Shown here piece by piece: positions 41,688-52,290 of a stretch of DNA of 64,000 bases. Each line of letters begins with the position of its first letter. The first letter of the stretch is position 1. Location: assembly GCA_963931925.1 (NCBI GenBank), contig OZ007575.1, positions 35,803,350 through 35,867,349 on the forward strand, in the 5' to 3' direction. The notes below the pieces were generated by a model, which worked only from the letters and a program-made list of their open reading frames with translations, did not search any database and was not told the DNA's origin. A program made the translations under genes and the position numbers. Origin of the DNA: Onchidella celtica. Its lineage: Eukaryota > Mollusca > Gastropoda > Systellommatophora > Onchidiidae.

Positions 41688-42605
41688 CAGCGTTTCTCAA
41701 CTTTGTCCCACGCCCCATTTCAATCCCCCCCCCCCCCAAAAAATGCACCTCACCATGATCAGACAAAGCTAGTTCACTGATTATACATGAAGGTTTTTTA
41801 AAATATTTCAATACATTCAGTATGTTCACATTCAAAAGAGGTTTTAATTAAAACTTTATTTCAAGTTTTCTTTTTTTTTTTTCACTTGTTTCTTACTTCA
41901 ATAGGAGCCTTTTAAAGGGGACAAGGTGGTCAAGAGGCAAGGTGCTCGCCTCTCGTGCCAACCTGGGCTGTGCAGGCATGTTGGAAATTGGGATTTTTCT
42001 CATATTTTCGTGTCCCTGATCCTATTGGGGGGTAGGATCGAGTACCTAGTCTTCTCGGATAAGGACGAAAAATTCGGAGGGCCCGTGTGCACGTTGCGCA
42101 CGTTAAAGAAACCTCGGCAGTTGGAAATCGTAAAGAGTAGGCCGTACAGGCAGCTGCCCGGGCAAAATTGAAACTAAAAATTAATAGATTAAAATTCAGC
42201 CATATCACCTCCCCCCCCCCCCTTCCATATCTCTAAAAAAAAAAATGTATGTAATTCATTATCACTTATTAAAAATAGGCAGAACCCCTAAAGGCAAACT
42301 ACACGGAGGAATGCACCTCCTGCAACACTGTTGATTCCACGCGTATCGACCATGTCGTTCCAATGGATCAAGTCAACACTGCCGAGAAGGAGAAAGTACA
42401 CCATGGGCTAGGCACTTTCTCCATACCCACAGCCCAGGCATGCAGCACAAAAAGCTGCTGACCGTCTGCCAAGACGAAAAGAGCCAATTATTAGGAGCCT
42501 TGCCCTTGACACTGGCTGCAGGTTTCTCCGAAAACTCCATACGCCCCATTCTGAAGCCACGCGTCCCACTAAAATATTGCCACACCTCCACTTTGAGAAA
42601 CACTG
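41688..42605. mobile_element. hAT-type non-autonomous element, 918 bp, containing a SINE
   Basis: The left end CAGCGTTTCTCAACTTTG pairs with the right end (reverse complement CAGTGTTTCTCAAAGTGG). Flanks tcttaacc and ccttaagg share cttaa, a weak 8-bp duplication. A SINE copy (41916-42175) lies inside. The minus-strand frames in its right half show no recognised transposase domain. Confidence 0.7.
41916..42175 (+). mobile_element. SINE family S1, copy 2
   Basis: Head 'aaggggacaaggtggtcaag', 'aggtgctcgcctctcgtgcc', body 'cggagggcccgtgtgcacg' and tail 'gcccgggcaaaattgaaac'. The B box is damaged (the 'ggttcgaatcc' words are lost). Confidence 0.85.
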
Positions 42606-43915
42606 CCTTAAGGCTTCCGAGCGTACGTACTTCAAGGATCGCACCGTAGACATCGTACAGAATGTCGACATTATTGATTTGCTATCAACCAGTCTATTTG
42701 ACTGTCTGTCTGCTAATGTTTACGTCACATGCCATGACTACAAAGTCTGAGAGAAACAGAATGACACTCAGTACTTTTACCAAATTACTTAATGTGAGTT
42801 GGACGTTTGGTATTCAAGATGGATTAAGGCTAATTTACCACTGGCTTTAACCTATGACATTGATTTGAGTAGAATTCTTTGTTATGGTTGAAGTTTATTT
42901 TTCATTTCGGGAAGGTGGAATTTCTAAGGATTATTATATTATATATTCAGTCGAGGATGGTCAGAGATCTTGCAGCTGACTGTGGAAGTGGCTCTGGTCT
43001 GGGTATTTTAAACTGGACGAGGAAGAACAAGAAGGAAGAAGAAATGTCTGTCTGTCCATTTATTCATTTCAAATCTTCACCCATCCTTCCATTTTCCAAG
43101 AATCTGTTTACCCTTGAATAGTAACATTATTCATGTGACCAGTGCCCGATCAAGTCATAGACTTTATGGGCTGCAGCCCAGGGGCCTCCGCCAGCTCAGG
43201 GCCTCCAGAGATTAAGTGAAATTAGAAATATCTCTTCCCTTCTTGCAGTGTCACACCTGTGCCCATCCATGGGGGTCTAAGTTGACATTATGTTGTAGGA
43301 GTTAAATACGCTGATTTGAAGAATCCAAATTCGTGCATTTATTAATTATTTCTGGGGGACTCACAGTATATGTAGTCCAGGATCCTAATAAAAGCGTGCA
43401 TTCGGATTGTTGAAATCGTTATGGAGCCCTGGATGTGACCCTTGTGGTGGAGTTAATGGGAATGACCCGTAACATTAAAGCGCAAATGGAACCATTGCCA
43501 CACAGGGAAATTGGGCCACAAAGTGACCTTTGAATTCATGGCAATTTACCTTGGGTATAAAATCTACTGGTAGTTTTAGAGCAGTTATATCCGGTTATAG
43601 AAACCTACCATAGAATTCTCTCAGATAGTTAACTTACGCCGGTAGTAAATAATTAATCATCTACTCCAGCTTCCAGGACTATTCTATTTCCAAGAGATGC
43701 CTGATTGGTTGACCAAGTAACGATGGTAATGCACCTGAAAAACATATGCTAATATAACGTAAACGTATGATGTATGTTACGTAAATGTACATGATTAGAG
43801 ACTGGCACATGATAGTTTAACAACGCTGTGGCCATTAATGTTTGCTATGGGGCAAAATTTGCAAGTATTTAACATGATTTTTATTGTCGTTGAATCCTTA
43901 TTTTAATTTTGTCAT
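42606..43915. other. no gene recognised
   Basis: Unique-looking sequence. The stretch 43140-43290 ('cagtgcccgatcaagtca', 'gcagcccaggggcctccgcc') has the flavour of one end of an hAT-like element, but no partner end was found. Confidence 0.4.
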
Positions 43916-43945
43916 TTGTATCTGACGAGTGCCAAAGTAATAAAG

Positions 43946-44107
43946 AGGGGGGGGGGAGAAAAAAAGAGAGAGAAGAGGGAGAGGAGAGGGAGAGAGAGAG
44001 AGAGAGAGAGAAAAAAGGGAGAGAAAGAGAAAAGGGAGAGAAGGAGAGAGAGGAGAGATAGAGAAAGGAACGAAACAGATACAGATAGAGACAGAGAGAG
44101 AGAGAAA
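43946..44107. repeat. G/A-rich microsatellite, interrupted (GA)n
   Basis: Purine-only tract with GA, GGGA and AAAGAGA units; opposite-strand Ser/Leu-rich frames are artefacts. Confidence 0.9.
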
Positions 44108-44539
44108 ACTAAGAAGAAGAAGGCGAAAAGAAAACATCACACTTAGGAAAGAAAAGAGTTTTCAGTCACTCGGATTTTCTCTAAGCTAAAAATTAAAATG
44201 AAAAAAAAAAAGATTTAATTAGCCTCAGTTTAAATAGCCATCGCTATACAATCACACTAATAACAACCACGATACCGACAGTAAAAATGTTGGTGTCAGC
44301 CAGATGCCATCACTTCGGTTCTTCGACCTAATTCTAATTTCTAATGTGGGTCTAGATCTACAATATACTTGCTGATAATGCAAACAAATGAATAAATACG
44401 TCTACAACAATATAAAGTAGGGTATCTGCCACTCACCTTAATAATTGAATCTTAGTTTGCAGATATCAGGAGTGTAAGTTAAATAACATGCAACACGATT
44501 GTCAATGAATCACTGAATGAGTCAAGTCATATTATGACT

Positions 44540-44706
44540 AAGAGCGTCTATGTGTGTGAAACTGAAAGTTTGTATGGATGAGAGTGCGTGTTTTAGTATG
44601 AGATTTGGAAAGTGTATGCATGAATCATTGATGCAATGTACAGCGCATTGAGTAATAATTTTATTAGAAATGCACTATAGAAATTCTATTTATTATTATT
44701 ATTATT
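44540..44706 (+). mobile_element. LINE/SINE 3' tail
   Basis: 'gtacagcgcattgagtaat ... aaatgcactatagaaattct atttattattattattatta' has the layout of CR1/L2-type 3' ends: a 'gcgc..ttgag' block, a 'gc(g/a)ctata.aaat' block, then short tandem TTA repeats. No coding part remains. Confidence 0.55.
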
Positions 44707-44730
44707 AAGTGAAGTTGCATCTCATCCAAA

Positions 44731-44802
44731 ATGGCGGTGTGCATACTTCCTGTAGTCACGAAGATTGGAATTATTTCGCTTCTAGTTGTTCCCTTTCTGT
44801 GG
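44731..44802 (+). CDS. possible first coding exon with a signal-anchor sequence
   Basis: 'ccaaaATGGcg' opens a 24-codon frame, MAVCILPVVTKIGIISLLVV then PFLW, ending exactly at a GTAAGG donor in phase 0. The hydrophobic N-terminus could be a signal peptide. No downstream exon was identified, so this is a weak candidate; it may be chance. Confidence 0.25.
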
Positions 44803-44999
44803 GTAAGGATCACACGTAAGATACGTGTGCTCCATTTTGTCAGTTTTTTTTACCCTCCCCTACCCCGTCTTCCTCGTGTAATTAGATTGAGATTTTCATT
44901 AACCGCCCAATTGTTCAGAACAAAAATTGTGCTTGTGACCTCTAACCGTCGGTTCTAACCAGGGAATTGTCACAAAGATGACCAGTTAATCAACACAGG

Positions 45000-45620
45000 G
45001 TCTAATGTTCTTCATACCTTTAATGAACACATTCAAACACAGAGAAGCTCATTAGGAAGCAAAGCTACGGGCTTTCATGAAGAAGGAAGACGCCTCGTGA
45101 CAAACAGAGTGAACCAGTCTATATGATAATAATAAATAAAAAACAACAACAACAAAAATAAAAACTCACGGAATTTTTAACAAGACCCGGAGCCGCTCAC
45201 AGATCTCGGATTGGTGGGCAGGACGAAGCAGATCCATTGGAGTCACCTAAAACTGAAACTAATAAACGCATTTATTCCGGCAACGCCTGGCACCTCAGCT
45301 CGTATTATCATCATTATCAGTTGCCCTGTCTGGAACAGACATTGGCGATCATGGCTCTCCGCTCGGATCTGTCACCAGCCAACCACAAGAAGGAATTTAT
45401 CTGTTGTCAATGAATGAAGTCTGTCAGTGAAAGGTTTTCTCTGTCTACTCCTGCTTTTCCTGCCTTCGATGTTCCCTGTTATTGCTAGGTGTTCGAGATG
45501 CTCGTATTATGAAAAGCAAAAAGGCTTGAAGGAAAGTCATTACAACCAAGGCCACATTAGCGCTATATTAGCACAATCTGCTGCTATTCATCCGATAAGA
45601 AAAATATCGAGGGGAAAAAA
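45000..45620. other. no gene recognised; repeat-like fragment at 45290-45500
   Basis: 'gttgccctgtctggaacaga' and 'cattggcgatcatggctctc' followed by AT-rich DNA look like part of a dispersed element, but no second copy is present in the window to confirm it. Confidence 0.35.
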
Positions 45621-45765
45621 AAAGAAAGTATTTCCATGTACACAGAAAAGGCGTTTCCGCACATTATGAAAACATTCTTCTTATTTCTGTACTTGAAGGA
45701 TTTTTGACCTTTCCTTTGCCGTTTCCCTTTCCGTACACATGAAAACTCAGCTTTCCGGTGTCAAG
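45620..45765. repeat. block related to 41240-41460
   Basis: 'tttccatgtacacagaaaag', 'cgtttccgcacattatgaaa' and 'tttccgtacacatgaaaac' repeat the words of the earlier block, including the 'cttgaaggatttttgacctt' linker. Confidence 0.5.
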
Positions 45766-45970
45766 GGTTTTACCGTAAAAATCTGAAATCAGGAGCCACA
45801 ATCTCTATCTTGTCGAAATTCTAGAGGTGGCAGATGAAATGTTTTAGGTCTTTATTTCAGGAGATTCGCGACTCTTGGCATTTACACCTCAGTTTTTTTT
45901 TAAATCTTTATTTTTCTTATTATATTCTTGTTTCTGTGTGTTTTTGTGTTTTTGTGGTAAGGATTAGTTT

Positions 45971-46255
45971 TTCAGAATTTTGCGCGGGCAACGGCCTTGT
46001 TCGGCCGGCTCTTCTCGACTTTCAAATGCCAAGGTATCCTTAACGTGCGCAACGTGCAACACGTGCCATCCGAGTTTTTCGTCCTTATCAGAGAAGACTA
46101 GGTGCTCTATCCTATCTAACACAGGATCAGGGACAGGAATCCCCTCCCCCCTCCCTCCCCAAATAAAAAATTCCAACATGTCTGCACCGACCGGGATCGA
46201 TCCCTGTACGTTCGGCATGAGAGGCGAGCGACTTGCCTCGACCAACCTGTCCCCC
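45971..46255 (-). mobile_element. SINE family S1, copy 3
   Basis: Read on the minus strand: head 'gggggacaggttggtcgagg', B-box-like 'agggatcgatcccggtcgg', body 'gataaggacgaaaaactcgg' and tail 'gcccgcgcaaaattctg'. Matches the copies at 25921 and 41916, with a short C/T-rich insertion near 46141. Confidence 0.85.
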
Positions 46256-46264
46256 GGTAGATGG

Positions 46265-46945
46265 AATGTCGATTAATGAAATGATGAAAGAAATTTGCTT
46301 TTTTATAACTGATAACGACGATCATTTCCAGCGATGTTCCAGTCTCGAGCAGGACTATGTACGACATTGTTAATCAATAATTCAACACAGTAAAAAGCCC
46401 ACCCGGACGGACGGTCTGATTCATTCATGAAGACGGTGTAAAAAACACATCAAATATTGCCCGGACTGGAATAATAATTCTGAAGCAGAAAAATTATGCA
46501 AGGCAATTCGAAATTAAGTATAAGCTTTACGCGCGGCAGAATTTCAAATTTCGTCACGCGTTTCGTCATAAGAACTGTAATTTCTCAAATTTCTGGAAGT
46601 TTGATCATTTTACCCCCAATGTTCTAAATTCCCCCCCCCCCCCCCTCTGGAGGTGAACAAAATTTGACCTGCGGCGTCATGGTTGGAGTTGGAATGGGAC
46701 GGGGAGGGGGGGGGGGATATAATAATACTAAATTTTAAAAAAAAAAAAACCTGTTCGCGCAGGTTTGGGGGTGGGGCGGGAGGGGGAGGGGCTATTATGT
46801 TGTTTGTGATCGACTTCTTCAATCAATGACGCTGTTTCATGCAGTAATGCGTAGCACTCTGTGAGGAAAATGAGTTTCCCGCATTTGGCAATCAAGGCAA
46901 TCATAAAGATAAAGGACTGCCTTCTTCTTATTTATTTTTAAATTT
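46265..46945. other. no gene recognised
   Basis: Contains poly-C (46631-46645), poly-G (46706-46715) and poly-A (46736-46749) runs that resemble decayed transposon interiors. No coding signal. Confidence 0.4.
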
Positions 46946-46949
46946 TATT

Positions 46950-46950
<1 letters not shown>

Positions 46951-47023
<73 letters not shown>
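46951..47023. repeat. (TTG)24 microsatellite
   Basis: Pure 'ttgttgttg' run. It creates a poly-Thr tail on a minus-strand frame that is otherwise unrecognised. Confidence 0.95.
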
Positions 47024-48010
47024 CTGGCTTCACAGTTGATCAGTGCGTAGGTTTTTGCTTTGCTTGGGATCGTGGAACACGCTCGGTAGGCCTGCAGTTT
47101 GAATAACATTTTTGAACACAGAGAACGGTACAGATTCTTCCTGTGTTTCGTAGCAGGCAGCAAAGGGCATTTTAGAGAATACTTGATATTCAACCCACCG
47201 ACCTGAATATCAAACTCTATAGTGCTCTGCCAGAGCTGCAGAAAACCGTAGATTTTCTTAAAAGAACAAATCTGCAGATTTAGATTGGTGAACGAAAGAA
47301 GAAGAAGAAGAAGAAAATACAAAATAGGCTGTAGTTGTCTTGTTAGTATTTTCTTTTTTTTTTTTTTACCTTAAGTTACACAATCGTAAATGGAAGAATT
47401 AATATATTATAGTGTTAAAACGAATCTTTAATAATGTTTAAACTTCAGATTAATTTCATGCAACAAGGCCCTGAAATCGATGGTCCTTAACAAGCACATA
47501 AACCGGAAGAGCATACGGTTATTATGAACTGGAGTGCTGTCACCGAGGAATTATTGTGCCCCGCTGCAAATGCATTAAAAAAACAAACATAAATGTGATA
47601 TTTTAACGGTATTAACCTGGAAAGTCCATTCAATGTGTGCAAGAACAAAGACAGTGCATGCACAATCTCAAGCTGCTAGCGAACAACGACACTAGGACAG
47701 GTGAAAAGAGACAAAAGACAGGGTTTAGCGTCAGGAGGGTACTGACCACTGAAGGTACATAAATATGCCAGTGTCACACCGCGTGTGTGTGTGTGTTGTT
47801 GTTAACCCATTAAGGAGCCCTTTTGAGGGCCAAAAAAGCCAAGAGGACAACAAAAAACAGCAACAAGGGAATAGAAACAGCAAAAAGAGACGTGCAAATT
47901 TATTAATGCCTAGGGCAGAGATCCTCCAAAAACAAAAACCTCAAGTCGTACTGTATGTGAGGTCCACAAGGCGTGAGGCCGACACAACAGTGAATACCAT
48001 ACGGGACGCG
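47024..48010. other. no gene recognised
   Basis: Unique-looking DNA with a poly-T near 47352-47366 and a GT run near 47781-47793. The frame 47765-48013 is lysine-rich and without a domain. Confidence 0.4.
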
Positions 48011-48270
48011 TGATTTTTTTTTTTTTTTTCATACTCACTTGACCCAATTCAGGAGCGGGGCAGCAACACACACCCAAACACAGGTCGTCGGCAAAGGGAT
48101 TCCTCGCCCTACCGAACACTGCCATTAGTGCTGTAATCTCTGGTCTGTGCACCCTAACCCTAACCCTAACCCTAAAATGACTCTGAACGTCACCGAAAAT
48201 CCCTGTAATATGTTGGAGATGTTGCTGCCACACTCCTGAATTTGGGAAAGTGAGTACGAAAAAAAAATCA
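48011..48270 (-). mobile_element. 260-bp inverted-repeat element carrying telomere repeats, copy 2
   Basis: The left end tgattttttt..catactcactt pairs with the right end aagtgagtacgaaaaaaaaatca, so the TIR includes a homopolymer step. The inner TIR 'aattcaggagcggggcagca' is shared with the copy at 35318. The core holds 'gcaccctaaccctaacccta' (four CCCTAA units at 48151-48176), the complement of copy 1. No ORF. Confidence 0.8.
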
Positions 48271-48441
48271 CGGATACCGGACAGATATTTTGCATGGTAA
48301 TCCATCGCAAAGGTTCTTTCTAGACCGCATAAAGTTGCTTGAAGTATCTCCTCTAAACATCAGTTTCTGTGTTCATTTACAAGTTGAAGGAAAATCGGAC
48401 CAGAATCTCATTTGCCACCTCTCTAGCAATGATCTTCTGTT

Positions 48442-49168
48442 AGGGACCGTTCACATATTATGTCATCACATAAAGGGGGTGGGGGGTTCTCTTGAATGAT
48501 GACAAATGATGACATGGGGGACCCCATGTTGCGTCCAAAGATGATGTCATCAATGTGGTTTGGTAAAATTGCAAAAGAAGAACAAATATATAGATCAAAT
48601 TCCTATTTTTATTATAATGCCTGCCAATAAAATAACTAATTAATTAATCAACCAATACCTTGAATGACTACTATTACTACTCAATATTTGTTAGTTGCGA
48701 GTTCGAACCTGTCCGCTGTAGTTGCTATGGGAAAACAATTTACCTTTAACTTCCTCAGTCCACCCGTCTGTAAAACCGGTACCTGACATAAACAGGTAGT
48801 GAAAAGATCTTGTCAGTTTGCTAACAGGCAGCTTCTCTGTATGCTCTTTGTGAGTTGAGATGGTATTAAATGGTTGAATCAGCCTGTCAGGGACACCTTG
48901 TAAAGCGCTTAGAGCATTAGTGGATATTAAGCGCTATATAAAAGCTCTTAATGATTTTATTTTATTTATAATGTTAGTTTGAATTAAAATAAATAGCAAA
49001 CAGCACTATACAGGTATTTTTAGTAGTTATTTGTCAAGTTTTGATTACGTCATCAAACGGGGGGGGGGCGGTGGGGGTTGGGAGGAGGGGGAATAGCGAT
49101 TTGATGACATGTGATGATAGGGGGGGGGGGTCAAAATTAGTCAATTTTTGATGACATTATATATTTAC
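48442..49168. mobile_element. probable TIR element with a SINE inside
   Basis: 'agggaccgttcacatattatgtcatca' style ends: the left shows 'tattatgtcatcacataaag' followed by G-rich DNA, and the right 'tgatgacattatatatttac' preceded by poly-G. The 'aaatgatgacatg'/'gatgacatgtgatga' words on both sides also pair. Superfamily not assigned; boundaries approximate. Confidence 0.5.
48690..48965 (+). mobile_element. tRNA-derived SINE, family S2
   Basis: A B-box-like 'gagttcgaacct' is followed by a tRNA-unrelated body. The 3' end 'taaagcgcttagagcattag' then 'aagcgctatataaaagctct' is the widespread CR1/L2-shared SINE tail. Ends in a TTTTA-rich tail. Confidence 0.75.
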
Positions 49169-49399
49169 ACGTTTGATTAGAACTTGCCAACCCCTGTCTT
49201 ATAGTGCCGGGTGTCGACTGTCAGGTTTAAGGAAGAAAGCTGACCAAAAAAAAAAAATTAATCCTATTTTGCTCGTCCATCTCTACTAATTGGCGTATCA
49301 ACGATTTTATTATTTTTTTTCCTGTTTTAGCTTATGGCTGAATTAATTGCTCGTGATGAGATTTACATGCTCATTGAGTGACCTGTCAGTATCTTAATA

Positions 49400-49695
49400 G
49401 TTTTGAAATGATAAGCAAAAATGTTTTTTGCCAGACCAAGAACAATAGAAGAGACCAAAACTTTGAAAATCTCTCTCGTAAAATGAAAAAATGGTCGAAA
49501 AGTCTGTGCCTCAAGACATACCTTTTCAATTCCTGGATGCAACCACATCTGTTTTTGACCGTTGTTACATGTTTAGTATGTCCATTTGTGAACTGAATAT
49601 GAGAAGTAGTGAGTGGTAGAATGACTGTAAAACCTTAGAGCTTTCTACTAAGGACGAAGCGCTATGTAAATGTTATCTGTTATTATTATTACGAT
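49400..49695 (+). mobile_element. 3' fragment of a CR1/L2-type LINE
   Basis: The reading 'KSLCLKTYLFNSW' (49499-49545) matches the common 'LKTxLF' C-terminus of CR1/L2/Jockey-group ORF2 proteins. About 130 bp later comes 'gaagcgctatgtaaatgtta' with 'tctgttattattatta', the typical 3' end. The 5' part is missing, as in ordinary truncated LINE copies. Confidence 0.65.
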
Positions 49696-49865
49696 AGATA
49701 GACGACGTACTGTGTGTCATGTCCCTCACGGTCATTCTGCGACCTACCTTAATTTTTGTTTGGTGTATCTCCAGTATTTGAAAAACTGGAGATCTTTCAG
49801 TATGTAGAAGAGGTATAACAAATGCCCACTTTAACATTAACTTGTTTTAAATGCGTTGTAGCACT

Positions 49866-49993
49866 CATCAAGCTGTTTCACGGCTCCGATTTATTCGAAC
49901 GCCTTATATAATAAGAAAAGCCGTAAACGTTGAACGTGGAATTTCTCAGTTGTGCAAAAAGTGGAGCTGGAACAAACAAGAAGTAAGGTCGTG
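49866..49993. mobile_element. MITE family A, copy 3 (inverted, partial)
   Basis: The reverse complement gives 'cgaccttacttcttgtttgt', 'gagaaattccacgttcaacg' and 'ccgtgaaacagcttgatgag', the same order as 3271-3470. Confidence 0.7.
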
Positions 49994-49999
49994 ATTTGT

Positions 50000-50300
50000 C
50001 CAGAGGTGAACAACAAAGGCGGGCGGCGTAACCAAAGTAATCACTTCCAACTTGTACAAATCACCATGGCAATCACCAAAAGAAATATTACTTTTAATTA
50101 CAACTATAAGCTATTGAAGTAGCAAGACGGATTACAGAGTTTAAAGCTACAATGCAAGACAGCAACATTCCCAGCGCATTGGACAATTTTATTGTTTACA
50201 TAAGGACTTTTGTTCACGTAAGGACAGACGTCGATATATCTCAACCGCATCTAGAAACTCAGATTTCGTGCCCGACACGTAGACCTATATCCCTATGTAC
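50000..50300. other. no gene recognised
   Basis: Short flank between the MITE and the trinucleotide repeat. No domain. Confidence 0.4.
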
Positions 50301-50305
50301 ACCGG

Positions 50306-50442
50306 GCATGATGATGGTGATGATGGTGAGGAGGAGGAGGAGGATGATGACGAGGATGATGAGGATGAGGATGATGATGACGATGAGGATGAGGATGATG
50401 ATGACGAGGATGATGATGATGATGTCGATGATGATGATGCTA
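50306..50442. repeat. GAT/GAG/GAC trinucleotide repeat
   Basis: Interrupted gatgatgag-type units. One frame is poly-Asp/Glu and others poly-Met or poly-Ser, so the open frames here are compositional. Confidence 0.95.
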
Positions 50443-50689
50443 TTGAGCAATATCGACAAGCTTGTATCGATGCCATCTTCATTAACATTCCTTACAGCGC
50501 CATCTGGGTGGTCTCGGGCGTAAACCAGCTCCAAACTTTTGTGGAAACAAAAGAGGAACCTCACTGTACATCATATGCAAAAAGATCACAGAACATGACT
50601 GAAATACCCCTTCAAAAAGTATATTATGGTCAAACCGTCTTTCTCAGTTCGCTGTTTCCGCATGTAACAGGGTTCTTCGCCCTGTAACG

Positions 50690-52120
50690 TTGACCTTTCA
50701 AGGCTCGTCTCAAGCAATTTGTACCCATTCAGTGCAAGATCTTCAAAGTGACCTACGCTACCAGAATGGATTCGCCCAGTGGACCGATTTTCAGTATAGC
50801 TAATTTGTGGCTAAATTGAAGCATGTTTCTCGTTAATAATAAATGGAGGCTACTTGGAGTCCTTGCCCTGTCTTTCCTAAATTATGTTGGTCTATTCAGT
50901 GGTTAGAGTTAGAGACAAAGGGAGATAAGAAGTGGAGATGATAATAATGAAAGGCAGAGTGAACGGGAAATGACCGACGAGGGAAGGCGGGGGGTGGGGG
51001 ACTTGACGGGAGAAATCCAAAAATAATTATGTAGTAGGACCGAAGAGAACAAGAGCGGGTGACTAAAGAGAAAGCGATGGCACTGAAAGACAGGAAAGAA
51101 AGAAGAAGTGAGAGGGCAAGGAGGAACGACAGACAAAAAAGTGAAGAAACAGAGGAAGATAATTCTGTCCCTTACTGGAGTGCTGGAGAACAGTGAGGAG
51201 TTCACAGGCTAAGCGCGACGCAGGGATCCGAAAACCCAGTGCGCCTTTCAACACGAAGGCAAATTATGACGGAGAATTTGGAGAAAAATATATTTAAGGG
51301 TGTCCAACAAAGAATTTTTGTCATTGTTTTTCCATGAACATAAACAAAGTCAAAGGACTAGGATCTTCACCAGCCCAATCTGGGGGTGGTGGTGGGGGGA
51401 GGGGGGTGAGGGGGCTGATAATTCATTTTCCGTTTGTGTGGCCAATGCTATCAATACAAATTGGTGTAACCTGTTGACTGAACTGAACCAGAAATTGTCA
51501 AGAAAGAGCCAAGGCTATTTAGCAACAAAGTCAATAAAACACTAAGACTAACTCATTTCTGATGGAAACTAGAATTTTGAGTTTCAGTTTGGGTTTAACG
51601 GCGCGTCGGCATGATAACAGCCACAATCTGACTTTTTAAAAAAAATCTTACTTTGGGTTAGTTTTCAGCTTTCAGATTCCCATGTATATCTCCTTTCCCA
51701 TGTATATGTTTAGTCAGCGCAAATTCTGACAATAGCCCTTTCTGACAACTAAATTACCACTTCGATACACCTCTTAAAAATCTGGGTGTGGCTCGCAACT
51801 TCCAATAACCACCATTTAACATTCATGGAGTAATCAGTATTTAACATTCATGGAGAGGGAAGAGTCATCTTTTCATATTCGTACACAGAGAAAACTCATT
51901 TAATATCCATGGATGGTTCCTCATTATTGACTTATTGTTCATAATTATTATAGAAAGTTTAAATATGAGTCACGGAAAGAAATTGCATGACTGAAGTGGC
52001 TGTGCAAGTATGATGAGACTGCTGTTACTTACAAAACAACAACAACAGCCACATCATGGGGGTTAAATGGACAAAGTGACCGGAAAATGCCATTATTCGG
52101 CCCTATAATTCGAACTACAA
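50690..52120. other. no gene recognised
   Basis: A purine-rich tract lies at 50910-51160 and GGT/GGGG-rich DNA at 51381-51415. At 51575-51625 'gagtttcagtttgggtttaa cggcgcgtcggcatgataac' resembles 3845-3900, a small dispersed motif. No exon supported. Confidence 0.4.
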
Positions 52121-52122
52121 AC

Positions 52123-52290
52123 CCGGTGTAGCAGGCCAGATTATACCCCCGCCAGACTATACCCGGGGTTAAACTGGCCTAGCCCAGAATATCCCCCGGG
52201 GTATATTCTGGGCTAGGCCAGTTTATACCCCGGGGTTTACTTTGGGCTAGGCCAGACTATACCCCCTCAGTCCAGATTATACCCCTACTT
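52123..52290. repeat. palindromic left tip of the foldback element
   Basis: Several short palindromes are stacked: 'ctggcctagcccagaatat' then 'cccccggggtatattctggg' and 'ctaggccag', then again 'accccggggt...tttgggctaggcc'. Each 35-40-bp unit is followed by its own reverse complement, so the tip alone can form a cruciform. GC-rich, unlike the AT-rich arms. Confidence 0.85.

Noticed and set aside
46945..47322. Minus-strand frame ending in poly-Thr
   Set aside because: The tail is a (TTG)n repeat and the rest is unrecognised.
50295..50687. Acidic (Asp/Glu)n protein frame of 130 codons
   Set aside because: The acidic part is a GAT/GAG microsatellite and the remaining 80 residues have no recognisable domain or splice support.
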